Assembly: GCA_038025085.1 (NCBI GenBank) | Contig: CM076139.1 | Span: 45,054,807 to 45,118,806, forward strand | From: Tetragonia tetragonoides | Taxonomy: Eukaryota > Streptophyta > Magnoliopsida > Caryophyllales > Aizoaceae | Direction of reading: 5' to 3' | Length of the DNA stretch: 64,000 nucleotides | In this document: piece by piece, positions 11,449-22,000 of the stretch | Layout of the letters: the number at the start of each line of letters is the position of its first letter | Position numbering within the stretch: position 1 is the first letter of the stretch | Made by a program: the position numbers and the translations under genes | The notes under the pieces: model-generated | The model's database searches: none | The model's input: only the letters and a program-made list of their open reading frames with translations | What the model was told of the DNA's origin: nothing

Positions 11449-11904
11449 GGACAAATTGGTCAAAATTCACTAGACTTTTGAAAAATTTGGTCAGAACACC
11501 CAAATACCTGAATTTTGGCAAGTACCCCCTAGAAAATTTAAAAAGCCATGTTAATCCCCTTAAGCTTGATTTTTCAGCCACTTTATAAATTTTTGATCCC
11601 GTTTTACCCTCATGCGTTTTGCAAAAGATACATTTTTTCCATACGAAATGAAAAGTTACCACATTGTAATACCCATTGCTTTTGTTTTTATGTGGTAACT
11701 TTTCATTTCGTATGAAAAAATGTATCTTTTGCAAAACGCATGAGGGCAAAACGGGATAAAAAATTTATAAGTAGCCGGAAAATCAAGCTTGGGGATATAA
11801 ACACGGTTTTTTAATTTTTCTAGGGAGTACTTGCCAAAATTCAAAATATTTGGGTGTTCTGACCCAAATGTTCAAAAATCTAAGGAGTTTTGGCCAATTT
11901 GTCC
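11449..11904. mobile_element. Long foldback (Mutator-type) MITE
   Basis: Nearly the whole 456 bases is an inverted repeat: the left arm starts GGACAAATTGGTCAAAA and the right arm ends with its complement; the arms meet around GTTACCACAT...ATGTGGTAAC with a loop of roughly 25 bases. A perfect 9-base duplication TTATGTTAA (11440-11448 and 11905-11913) points to Mutator-type transposition. No protein is encoded. Open frames here are by-products of the palindrome. Confidence 0.88.
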
Positions 11905-12507
11905 TTATGTTAACACCATATATAAAAAAATTGAAGAAAAGAAAAAAAGGAGGGCAAAACTTTAACCATTATCATTAAATGATAGAGTTAAATAAATTTT
12001 AAAATTGGTTTATTTGGTTTCAGCCTTTCAGGTTATGTTCGTATTTGGGTCTGTTTTGAATCGAATTGCGTTTAGCTCAAGTGAAACATGTTTCAATTCT
12101 AAACGGTTTGGATTGTGTTTCGGTCGGGCCAAATACGAGTACGGGTCGTCGTCGGTCATTTCCGGTGTATTTCGGTTCGGATCAAATCGGGTAATTGGGT
12201 CTGAATTATCGAGTTGTCACTATACTAATTAATTCAGTTTCAGGTCATTTGAACGGTGTAATCGATTTCGGGTTAGAATTATCAAATCTATCCACATTGA
12301 AATAAAGATGGCAATAAAAATAGTGACCCTAATAATATAATAAGAAAAGGAGAAAAGAACTTGTATTAATTTTTGGGTTCCTCGTACTGTTACAAATTCG
12401 GTACGGTCGATTGAGATTTGAGATCGGATAAAAGGAATGAATGTTCGATGTCGGAATAAATCAACAAGTATTACTAATAAAAAATGAATCTTATATAATA
12501 ATTGAAC

Positions 12508-12634
12508 ATTACAACTTTTTTTTTGTGTTTATCTCTCTCCTCTCCTCTCTTTCATTCTACCACAAATACCCCTTTGAAATTCCAAGTAACAAGGATACTT
12601 TTGTCACTCCTCTCACATAAAAAAAGGTTGTAAT
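12508..12634. mobile_element. Small MITE-like foldback
   Basis: Inverted ends TTACAACTTTTTT and AAAAAAAGGTTGTAA enclose about 100 bases with a TCTCTCTCCTCTCCTCTC tract. It resembles in style the 15531-15680 element. No target duplication could be fixed. Confidence 0.4.
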
Positions 12635-12744
12635 ATACAACTATTGTACAAGTATCATAATTATCTGATAGCAATAGACATCTCACACGATTGTGTATCT
12701 CAATGCACAAAGTCCGTTTTTGTTCACTTAAGAGTTGTGTGGTC

Positions 12745-13101
12745 CAGGGTCGTCCTGAACTTTTTAGGGGCCCTATGCGAAAGTTTAAAATTAGGCCCTA
12801 AAACTTTAGAGCATGCACTTTTTTCTTCTTTTTTTTTTCTTACATTAAACAAGAAATCATTTGAAGTTACCTTGGCAATCGAAAAATATCACATCACATA
12901 AACCCATTAAAAAAGTGGAAAATGTAGTACACTATGATCGAAAATTAAATTTGTAGTTTCTATAACCCAACAGAAAAGGCTGTTCAGATTCAAAAGTTTC
13001 AAACTCAAATATTTTTGGCCAAATCCACTATAAAATTGGGGCCCCAAAAACTTAAGGCCTTGTGCAAGTGCTCCACATGCACTTGCTAAGAGCCGAATTT
13101 G
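12745..13101. mobile_element. Non-autonomous hAT element
   Basis: Perfect 8-base duplication GTGTGGTC (12737-12744 and 13102-13109). The left end CAGGGTCGTCCTG and the right end (reverse complement CAAATTCGGCTCT) are weak inverted ends. The interior has GGGGCCCTATGCGAAAG and GGCCTTGTGCAAGTGC, typical of the widespread plant CAGRGCCGGCCCTG hAT group. Non-coding. Confidence 0.8.
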
Positions 13102-13388
13102 GTGTGGTCACATGATATATTCTTGTGTAACCGTTTTAATGAATTCTCTCGCTCTCTAAATTTTTTTAATTTTTATTTTATCAATTTAATGATATATCTT
13201 GAGCCAACGTGACTAGTACATTGACAAATTCTTTACTACACTTAGATAGCTACTTTCATACACGAGGTAAAAAGATCTGGAAATGAATTCTTTTCAATCC
13301 AAATTCAATAAGTTTGGTTGCTCGTTTATTAGTTACTCATAGTCCTTTTAACCAACTATGTTTGAAGGACTATGAGTAATTAATAAAT

Positions 13389-13750
13389 GAAATTCTGACT
13401 GGTTCAAATTGTTTACCTCATTTTGGTTTAATTTTTCGATCCATATCAAAATATGATACCCCTACAATATGAGGTATGGTTGTGCCACACGGACAACCAT
13501 GTGAGACCCTGTGATAGCACATAGAGCCGGCCCAGAGAGGAGAATAAGGAGGGCGACCACCCAGGGCCTAAAGAAAAAAGAGAAAAGAGGGTTCCAAAGA
13601 AAAAGTTTCCTTTTGGTTGTAAAAAAAAAAAAAAAAAAAAAAAGGTATATTATCATCTTAATGAACCAATTTATTTGCTTTGCCCTGAGACCCATAAAAA
13701 GCCAGGATCGCCGCTAATAGCACATAGGAACTAATATTAAATTGGTTACT
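13389..13750 (+). repeat. Left arm of a 2.4-kb inverted repeat
   Basis: Matches the reverse complement of 15480-15812, e.g. GTTTACCTCATTTTGGTTTA, TTTTTCGATCCATATC, ATATGATACCCCTACA, CACACGGACAA, GACCCTGTGATAGCACAT and ACTAATATTAAATT. A 180-base sequence with a CCGGCCC edge and a 20+ A run is inserted at about 13528-13717, between copies of ATAGCACATAG. The arms may be the long ends of one element or two inverted copies of one repeat. Confidence 0.7.
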
Positions 13751-13871
13751 TCACGCCTACACATCCGACACGATTGTTCACTCCCATAGTCCCATATGTC
13801 TGTTTTAAGTACAGCCCAGTTCAACTGTTCAAGCCTTAACTATTTGCAAGCCAACTAAGACTACTAGTACA

Positions 13872-14157
13872 TCAATAAGGTGGTGGTCTAGTAGTTTCAA
13901 GCTTACTCTTAAGTGGTTTGGTAAGGTAAGGTCATGGGCTCGAATCCCCATTCCCCCCATGTCTTGTGTTTTGGCTTCTAGGAACTATACTAGCCCCTTG
14001 TTGGTGCTATGTTGACGGGACCAGTGCTTGTGCTGGTTGTTCAGCTAGTCTGATATGTTCGCTATTGAACACGAGAGTCCGAACATGACGTAGCGGGGGG
14101 TGCCTCGGTCGCCATTCGCTTGCTGACTTGCACCCTCTTTTTTGTTTAGCAAAAAAA
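13872..14157 (+). mobile_element. tRNA-derived SINE, copy 3 (best preserved)
   Basis: A perfect 19-base duplication, AACTAAGACTACTAGTACA (13853-13871 and 14158-14176), marks a recent insertion. The element has GGTGGTGGTCTAGTAGTTT (A box), GGGCTCGAATCCC (B box) and the shared body, and ends GCACCCTCTTTTTTGTTTAGC plus an A-run. Of the three copies, this has the clearest Pol III promoter. SINEs depend on LINE-encoded enzymes in trans. Confidence 0.92.
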
Positions 14158-14176
14158 AACTAAGACTACTAGTACA

Positions 14177-15479
14177 GATCTATATTCTACACAGTGTATA
14201 TATTTACTGAATATATCACTTGTTCAATCTGACACCATTATTGTTAGTAGCACAAGGTACACAAGAGGGGGGTGAATTGTGTTACCCCAAATTTGCGGAA
14301 TTTAAAACAAGTATAAAAGAACTAGAATTAAAGCACTCACGATTTACGTGGAAAACCCTTTGTAACTCACAAAGGATAAAAAACCACGTCCCGAAGGACT
14401 TTTAAGACTACTTCTTTTATTAAGAGAATAGTACAACTCGATCAAGTTAACTCTAACTCAACCCACGCACTCAAACACTCGTCCTAGCCAAACGAACTTA
14501 GAAACTCTTCCAAGCCAAACGCACTTAGGCACTCACCCAAGCCAATCTCTGAACAACTAACTCTAGTTGTCCTAATCAATAGAACAATGTTACCTTGATG
14601 AACTTCAATAAGTGGAAAGGTACAATAATAATCCTATAGCTTTGCAATGAATAAACGCATGAAACTTATAGCTATTAGGCAACGTTCTATGTAATGTGTA
14701 AACGTTTGTGATCAAGACTCTCTCAAAGATAATATCACGTTCATTCGGCGGAGAGGCTCAAAACTGATTTAAGTTTCAACTTCCTTTTATAGGCATAACC
14801 AAGAAGTAAAAAGCAACTAGGAAACCTATTTGCAACTAGGAAACCAAATCTCTATTCCTTAACTTGGTAAACAAGATTTTCATAAAGAAGAATAAATATC
14901 TTTATCATATAAAGCATATATATCAAAATCAGTTTTTATGAAGAAAATAAAATAAATATCTTTATAGAAAGTATTTTCTTCCCAGTTAAAAACCATGTAG
15001 TCAAATATTAGAATAAATAGATTTCAGAAAAATCTCTTTGCAAATAATATCTTTGGCACAATAAAAAGGATATAAATAATATGAGATTAAATCTAAGATA
15101 CTGATCTTAAATTTAACTCAGTCCATTGAACGTTTCATTGTATGTGTGTAGGCAACGTTCCAGTGAACACTGAAGTTTCAAGGACCGTTCCCAAACACAA
15201 AGATCTTTTTATACGTTTTATTAATTTGTTGCCTAATAAATATAAATCCACATTTATATCAATGCTTAGCTTTAACATGAACTCTAAGAAATAAATAAAT
15301 AACCTAGAGAACATGTGAATAACTTGTGTCTTCTTCTTGATCTTTATCTAGCAAACTCTTGCATACATAAATTCCTGAAACACTAACACACAAGTTAAGT
15401 AGCATCACTTTATAATTAAATAAGTTTGTCATCATCAAAACTCAATTGCTCAACAATTATGTTCACACCGGTGAAACAA
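14177..15479. other. Unassigned repeat, possible solo-LTR-like sequence
   Basis: No gene. At 14263 a polypurine AAGAGGGGGG run is followed by TGAATTGTGTTACCCC, and near 15427 there is TTTGTCATCATCAAAACTCA; both words are common at junctions of plant Sirevirus-type LTR elements. A terminal duplication could not be fixed, so a solo or truncated LTR is only a guess. Confidence 0.3.
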
Positions 15480-15812
15480 ATTTAATATTAGTTCATATGT
15501 GCTATCACAGGGTCTGGATAAATGCTAAGCTTACACAATGTGTAGTATACACAAGTGTGTCTTGTACTATCTCTCTCCTCTCCCCCACACTCATACTATT
15601 CCCATAAAATCTAAAAGGGCCCATGAGAAAGAAGAGAGATAGACACAAAAACACATTTATATATACTACACATTGTGTAATCCAACCAGAATCCCAGAGT
15701 TTCACATGATTGTCCGTGTGCCATACCTTATACTGTAGGGGTATCATATTTCGATATGGATCGAAAAATTAAACCAAAATGAGGTAAACGATTTGAACTA
15801 GTCATAATTTAA
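15480..15812 (-). repeat. Right arm of the 2.4-kb inverted repeat
   Basis: Reverse complement of 13389-13750. It lacks the poly-A insertion of the left arm but carries an extra block with the MITE at 15531-15680, so each arm has diverged by indels. Confidence 0.7.
15531..15680. mobile_element. 150-bp MITE with perfect 19-bp inverted ends
   Basis: Left TTACACAATGTGTAGTATA and right its exact reverse complement. The interior contains TCTCTCCTCTCCCCCACAC and is non-coding. Flanks show no clear duplication (a TTA/TAA pair lies within the ends), so the superfamily is open; PIF/Harbinger-like is possible. Confidence 0.75.
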
Positions 15813-15900
15813 TTTGCTCCTCCGGTGAAGAAGATTGAAAGTTCCAAGTTTTGGCATTGTCGAAATATTAAAGGGCTGAATTGGTTACCCCATTCTTGTG

Positions 15901-16095
15901 TTTTTTTTTTTTTTTTTTTTTTTGAGAACTTATCAAAAGCAAGTCTGGTAAGAGATCAATTTACAAAAAAATAGGGTCACGATTTAGATATGTAGGGATC
16001 ACTTATTATGAGCAGTGACCCTTGTTTCACTAAAAAGTGACTCTCGTCTCACCAAAAATTACAATAAGACCGTCTCAAACAAGTTTTTGTAACTT
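15901..16095 (-). repeat. AAGACGGTCTT-type dispersed repeat with T-run
   Basis: After a run of 23 T come AAAGCAAGTCTGGTAAGAGATC, AGTGACCCTTGTTTCA, CGTCTCACC and AAGACCGTCTC, ending AAGTTTTTGTAACTTA. The same blocks occur inverted at 63262-63415 and in part at 35120-35180. Dispersed element of unknown class. Confidence 0.45.
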
Positions 16096-16354
16096 AACTA
16101 TTGTTCTTTCCTTCTTTCTAAGTTTTTTTTTTGGGCAATTAAATGTTACTTTCATTAATCACCGATAAAAGATTTACAAAACAGGGTTCTGCAAGAACCT
16201 CATTTACATCCTCCACACCTAAATAAACAACAACTCTCCTTGGCAATTGACGGAACAAAGCCCAATAGACACAAGCTCACCTTCTAGGAAGGGTATCTTG
16301 TATCCATTGGGGTTGTTTACAACCAGTAGAGCAGATCACAAAGGACCAAAACCA

Positions 16355-19300
16355 TCACACATAACCAAAACCATCCTGACTATACAGAAAAGCTAGCAAC
16401 TTACCTCGCCCCTGCACACGCCCATATGCATGGTGTTGCACCTGCTTCACAATAGTACCTGTATCACGCTTCTTATCTTGAAATACTCTAGCATTTCTCT
16501 CAATCCAAATGGCATAAACTACATCAGCAAAACACATCTTCAACACAGCAGCCCGTGCAGTCTTTCCTTGGAGATTTTAATCGCCCAGTCACACTCTTGA
16601 GACCAAGCAAGAATACTTCTCTGAAATCCCAGCCAACACAAGATAGACTTCCATACATTCTGAGAAAACCTGCAGTCAAACAACAAATGCTGCAGAGTTT
16701 CCTGTTAATCACCACATAAAAGGCACATAGAGTCACATTGCACACCCCAACCTGCAATGACATCTTTTGTTCTTAGTCTACCATGCAAGCTGAGCCACAA
16801 CACAAAAACAGATTTTGGCCTTGCAGCATTAGAGCAAACGAGATTTTTCCATGGGACTGCATTACAAGGACCACGCAGCAGCAAATAACATTTGCTAATA
16901 GAGAATCTGCTATTCTTCAGTACACTACTCCACTCCCCAAGCACAGGAAGAAATTTCCTCATATTAAAAACTTTCTGTACCATCCATGAGGCCTGTTTGG
17001 GAGCATCCATATTCCATACATCCTTGGCCTTAATGTAATACATATGAACCCACTTGATCCACAAGGTGTCCTTTTTAGTTCTTAAGGCCCAAAGCAATTT
17101 ACAGACAGCTGCATTATTCCAAATCCTCAGGTTCAATAGATTATAACCTCCAACACTCTTGGGAAGGCATACCTTGTCCCAAGCAAGAAGAGCTCTTTTA
17201 GTCACATGTGCTTCACCCGACCATAGGAAGCTTCTACAAGTAGCTTCCAGCAATTTCATGACTTTTTGAGGCAAAATAAACAGTTGTGACCAGAAGGCTT
17301 GGACACCAAACATCACTGCTTTAATGAGCTGCATTCTACCTGCATACGAAACAAATCTTTCAGCCCAATGTCTCAACTTGCTAGTCATCTATTCAATCAG
17401 AGGCTTACATTGGGACACCCGTAAGTCTCTTAGTGGATAAAGGAACCCCAAGGTACTTGACTGGCAAAGTATCCTCAGAGTATCCCAAGATTGACAGGAT
17501 CTCATTTTTCACCCCAGCTGGCACACCACCAAAATAAACTTGGCTCTTAGCTAGGTTAGCTTTCAAACCAAAGACATCCAAAAAATGGCCAAATTTGCTC
17601 TGTAGAATGTTCACAGATGCAGCATCTCCTCGACAAAAAAACAGGAGATCGTCAGCAAAACACAGGTGAACTATCCCCATTTTTTTACATCGAGGGTGGA
17701 ATTGAAAATCTTGGATGTTGAAGTAAAGTTGCCAGAACTCTATGCAGATATTCCATAACCAGAGTAAAGAGGAAAGGAGACATTGGGTCACCCTGTCTTA
17801 AACCCTTTTTAGCCAAAAAGGACTCAGTAAATTCCCTATTCAGGTTAATAGTGTAGCTAAAAGTCCTGATACAAGTCATAATCCACCTAATAACTCTAGC
17901 AGGGAAGGCAAGCTCTCTAAGCATCTACTCAATAAAACACCACTACACAGAATCATATGCTTTCTGTAGATCAACTTTGATCATACATCTAGGAGAAAGT
18001 GTTTCCTGGAATATCCTTTAACTAATTCATGGCTAAGAATAATATTATCAGAAATCAATCTTCCAGGAACAAATGCAGACTGACTAGAACTGACAATTGA
18101 ACCTATCACATGCTGCAATCTGTGGGTGAGGACCTTTGATATTATCTTATATAAAAGTATAAAACTGTACAGCATGCTATAGGTCTATACTCTTTAACAA
18201 AAGAAGGGTTTGGGACCTTAGGAACAAGAAACACCATAGTAGCATTAATAGCTTTAAGAAACAGGCCCTTATGAAAGAAATCACACACTGCTTTTGTTAC
18301 CTCATTGCCAATAATATGCCAAGCCTTCTTGAAAAAAAGAGCATTGTAACCATCAACTCCAGGTGCTTTATTATCCTCAATTGCAAATATTGTTTGCTTC
18401 ACCTCTTTTGCTGTAATCTCTGCTTGCAAGAACATTTGCTGGTCATGTTGTAGGACATGCCCCACTCTCATAAGAGACACATCAATACCAGAAAGAGAGT
18501 CGGCAGAAGAGCCCATAAGGCTCTTAAAGAACCCCAGAACTTCATCTTTAATATCATCAATTTTTGTCAAACTCCTACCAGCACTGTTAATCAAAGTATT
18601 TATAGAGCTCTTATTGTGTCTGTCTTTCATGACAGCAAAGAAATATCTGGAATTTTCATCACCTTCCCGCAGCCAATGAGTCTTGGACTTTTGTTTATAA
18701 ACCCACTCAAGCACATTGTTCCATTTCTCAACACAGGCTAAACTCTCCCTTTCCTGCACTACCATGTCAGGATCACATAAACTATCATGCATGCTGGCCT
18801 GTATACTCTCCAGGTGGACTCTAGCTTCCTCAAGTTTTTTTTCAAGGTTACCAAACTCCTGCACATAGATCTCTTTAAGTGGCTTTTTGCAGGCCTTCAG
18901 TTTTGACCACACAGAAAACAAGGAAATGCCATCAACATTCTGTGACCAGGTAGCAGCCACCGTATCAACAAATTTGTCATTTTCTGCCATAATATTTATG
19001 AATCTAAAAGGGCGTTTGACATGGGAAATAGTCTGGTTAATATTCAAAAAGATGGGGGTGTGATCAAAGAATCTAGGCTCTCGGAATTCAGCTGTGATTG
19101 TTCCAAACGCTGAGACCCAAGCCATATTTCCCATGACCCTTTCAATCATGCTAACAACATGCCTATTAGTCCATGTATAATGCCTTCCCGTAGCCTTAAG
19201 CTCAGCAAGATGATTTGTATACATAAAATCCTGTAAATCTTTAATCTCATAATCAGCCACAGGGACACCATAAAGCCTATCATCATGCAACAACACTGCA

Positions 19301-19725
19301 TTATAGTCACCACAAATACACCAAGGATCCACAATGCTCTATTCTAAATTTTGCAGCTCAGTCCAGAGCACTTTCCTCTCTTCTAAAGAGTTACTGCTAT
19401 AAATAACAGTAAAAAAACACCAGAAATCAGAATGTCTACTCTCAATTCTAAAATGAATAAACTGAGAGTGAGTACATAATACTTGCACCTCAACCTGATC
19501 TGACAACCAAAAAACCCAAATCCTTCCATTCACTGCTTCATTGTAATTGTTAACCCACTGCCAACCTCGAGCAAATTTATTCACAATGGCTACAGCTTTA
19601 GGTTTTTTAACTCGTGTCTCTAAGATACCTGCAAAGACAACTTTATTCTTCCTAAGAAACCCTTTTAACTCCCGTTGTTTAAAGGTTTTATTCAAACCTC
19701 TCACATTCCACGTGAGAAAATTCAT
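16355..19725 (-). pseudogene. LINE ORF2: endonuclease and reverse transcriptase, broken
   Basis: Starts MNFLTWNVRGLNK (apurinic endonuclease N-terminus). A TAG at 19336-19338 interrupts the endonuclease just before WCICGDYNAV. RT motifs follow: [71 protein letters not shown] and CFADDLLFF, then PVKYLGVPLS, SYAGRMQLIKAVMFG, SFLWSG and the zf-RVT-like block ending MCLLCGD. Breaks: an 8-base tandem duplication near 18150-18165, a one-base loss near 17996, TAG codons near 17948 and 17927, a frame change near 17700-17790, and a frame change plus TAG near 17390-17415. The FADD catalytic pair itself is still present. Confidence 0.85.
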
Positions 19726-21176
19726 TGAGTAGTGGATGTAGAGGATCCCGCAGCTTTGCCCAAAGGGTCAGGAGGAGGAAGCTGCTCAATAATAGGCTCC
19801 AATGAGGCGAAGGGATTCACAGACGTTGGAATAAAATCATGAAAAAACTCTCCTGTTGCACTGTAGATAGTCCCCTGCCTAGTAACAATTGGGCCTCCTG
19901 AAGATCTACTCACAGGTATAAATCCATCATCAGCTTGTTGTTCCTGGCTACCTGACGTAACAGTACCAAAAGGTTCACCCTGTTCAGTAACTTGAGCAAC
20001 AGCCTGAGGTTGCTTCTCAACCCAAATCTGCGTTTGTTTCACCTTCCTTTTCCTTCTTCTTCTAGGTGCTGGAATGTCCTTAAAAGCCTGATTGGCCATA
20101 GGAGCAGTTTTATCACAATCATGCACAACCTGGTTACATTTAGCACAGAAATCAGGCTGCCATTCAAGTACTACTTTCTGCTCAAATATACCCCCATCAG
20201 GGTCTTCAACCTGCACTTCAGTAGGTATTGATTGTGTAACATCAATTTCAATAAGTACTCGAGCAAAAGACACACGCAGCCGTTGGGAGGTACACTCATC
20301 AGCATACAAAGGCCTTCCCAATCCACTTGCAATCCTACTTAAGGATTCAGCAACCCAGCAGTTCAACGGCAGATTAGGAAATTTCACCCGAAGCGGCAAT
20401 AAACGAAGAAACTCATTTTTAAAATTAAACTCAGGTGTCCAAGCGCGCATAATGATAGACATATTATGCATATTGTAAGGCCCAGACACTAAGACCTCTT
20501 CCTTATCAGATTGAGACTTAAAACGAGCTATGAAGAAGCCCTCCTCATGAAGAAACACCTGAGGTTGGGTAACAAAATTCCATAATTTGGCCAAATATTG
20601 AACCATGTACCCATATGCAGGTCTATCCCCAGCAACATAAAGAATAATAGAATGTACCCATTTAGCATTTTGTTCAGCAATAGCATCCTTATCAAGTTTA
20701 ACAACAGGTTTACCATCCTTTACACAGGGAGGGATAAAGGATAGAGCCATACCATTCGGTGCCGCCCGATTCTGACTGAAACGATCTGCCCATGTCTCAC
20801 CCGCCACCGGAGGAGCCTCATCACTCCCTTGTTCAGTCTTAATCTGGGTTTCCAAGGTAGCCTCCTGCGTTAAGCTCGAACGCCGAGCAGCACCATGAGA
20901 AGGCGGAATTGGAGTCGGTGTAATTAGCCCACGACTCATCGAGCTCCCCGCCATCTCCAATTCCGAGAGAACCCCACTCGTCACCGGCGACATCAGAGAA
21001 GATGCCATCGGAGTAACCAAACCCTCAGATGCATCAGGTCGAATCTGAGAACCCATCGAGCTGCCCAAAGAAAAGAGAAGTGTACCGCGGCCTCGGCCAC
21101 CTCCTCTTTGACCGCCTCGCCGACCTTGACCACCGCCTCGCCGGCCTTGACCTCCACCTCGCATCCCCAGGTACAC
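19722..21176 (-). CDS. LINE ORF1, GR-rich DUF4283-type protein
   Basis: Intact 484-residue frame. The N-terminus is a Gly/Arg-rich tail (residues about 5-31, GGGQGRRGG repeats) likely to bind RNA. Residues about 170-275 look like DUF4283 (KWVHSIILYVAGDRPAYGYM, FFIARFKSQSDKEEVLVSGP, LPLRVKFPNLPLNCW). A short zinc-knuckle-like CAKCNQVVHDC lies near 344-354, but its spacing departs from the usual CX2CX4HX4C. A basic RRRRKRK stretch follows. This is the RNA-binding partner ORF of plant L1 LINEs. It is open although ORF2 is dead. Confidence 0.8.
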   Translation of the reverse strand: MYLGMRGGGQGRRGGGQGRRGGQRGGGRGRGTLLFSLGSSMGSQIRPDASEGLVTPMASSLMSPVTSGVLSELEMAGSSMSRGLITPTPIPPSHGAARRSSLTQEATLETQIKTEQGSDEAPPVAGETWADRFSQNRAAPNGMALSFIPPCVKDGKPVVKLDKDAIAEQNAKWVHSIILYVAGDRPAYGYMVQYLAKLWNFVTQPQVFLHEEGFFIARFKSQSDKEEVLVSGPYNMHNMSIIMRAWTPEFNFKNEFLRLLPLRVKFPNLPLNCWVAESLSRIASGLGRPLYADECTSQRLRVSFARVLIEIDVTQSIPTEVQVEDPDGGIFEQKVVLEWQPDFCAKCNQVVHDCDKTAPMANQAFKDIPAPRRRRKRKVKQTQIWVEKQPQAVAQVTEQGEPFGTVTSGSQEQQADDGFIPVSRSSGGPIVTRQGTIYSATGEFFHDFIPTSVNPFASLEPIIEQLPPPDPLGKAAGSSTSTTQ

Positions 21177-21302
21177 GTTAGCAAAAACGCGTAAACGTGC
21201 ACCGAGAGCATTTTAGAGAGAGAATAAGTATTTATTTTTTAATCACCTGTCTTTTTAGTTTTTAGTTTTATTTTTTTTATCACCTTCTTTCTTTTATTTT
21301 AC

Positions 21303-22000
21303 GGAATTGCTTAACGTAAATCTAAAATTACTAAACCCAAATAATTTTATCACGATTTTGCCCAAACTACCCTTTTCATTTTAAAGGGACTTCCTTCCAC
21401 ATATTATCTTAGCTCTCAAATCTCTTCGTAATCCTTTGCAATGACCTAAATTAAATTACTATGGATGACAACTTTGAACGGAACAATATATTTGACGCAA
21501 TTAAATAAATGAGGATGATATGTGGTAATGATTTTAATTAGTATTAGAATTTTTTTTTCAAGCTAAGTATTCATTGTCCACAGTTTAGGGTTTATAAATA
21601 GTGTGTCAATGTTGACGAATACTTTATACTTCTCTTACCAATGAATTCCAAGCAAATTTGGAGTAAAAACATTAAGAATTTGCAAGTAAAAATATGCCTA
21701 TGGAGATGGGAATGCAATACTGTGGAGATGTGATTGATTTCCCACTTTCAAGGAAGCAAAAGCAATAGACAATGGAAGAAGAAGAGGATCGACCATTATA
21801 TTGACACATGTAGGCTTGGAGACGCAGAAGCGAGGACCATCGGCACCCTGTCGTCGTCAACCTTACCGACACCTTCTTGCCGATATCCCAACCAAGAGAA
21901 AAAGAAAGGAGAGAGGGAAAGAAGCAAAGAAAATGTCAAGGGTATTGCGGGGAAAATGTGTTTGCGTTTAGTAATTTGCGATTTACATTTAGCAATTCCC
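21303..22000. mobile_element. Non-autonomous Mutator-like element, deletion derivative of the MULE at 56.5 kb
   Basis: Left end GGAATTGCTTAACGTAAATC and right end (reverse complement GGGAATTGCTAAATGTAAAT), with TAAATTACTAAAC-type words inside, are near copies of the ends at 56539 and 61194. A perfect 9-base duplication TTATTTTAC (21294-21302 and 22001-22009) is diagnostic for Mutator. The left flank keeps an ATGGATGACAACTTTGA start (21461) similar to the transposase exon 1 start at 56709. The right side keeps the purine-rich AGAGAGGGAAAGAAG tract. The transposase and OTU genes are gone. Confidence 0.9.

Larger units (their letters stand above)
9815..12390. repeat. Segmental duplication, copy 2 (with three insertions)
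   Basis: Same order and orientation as 6925-8575, but longer because of a Stowaway MITE (10502-10747), a SINE (11098-11368) and a foldback element (11449-11904). Each has its own target duplication, and the sequence on either side is contiguous in copy 1. Base differences between copies are scattered throughout, so the duplication is old. About 1.2 kb containing the hAT element at 8875 separates the copies. Confidence 0.85.
16123..21215 (-). mobile_element. Near full-length L1-type LINE, decayed
   Basis: On the minus strand the order is 5' leader, GR-rich ORF1 (21176-19722), ORF2 (19725 to about 16355: endonuclease, reverse transcriptase, zf-RVT region), 3' UTR, then a poly-A tail seen as a 10-T run at 16123-16132. 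ORF1 stop and ORF2 ATG overlap by a few bases (19722-19725), as in plant LINEs. No convincing target duplication was found. ORF2 is broken repeatedly, so the copy cannot move by itself. The 5' edge near 21215 is uncertain. Confidence 0.85.

Noticed and set aside
11426..11844. Two overlapping minus-strand frames
   Set aside because: They lie within the palindromic MITE and mirror each other.
13621..13643. A-run as the poly-A tail of a retrocopy
   Set aside because: The surrounding 180 bases show no coding similarity, and the edges (CCGGCCC, ATAGCACATAG repeats) fit a DNA element better.
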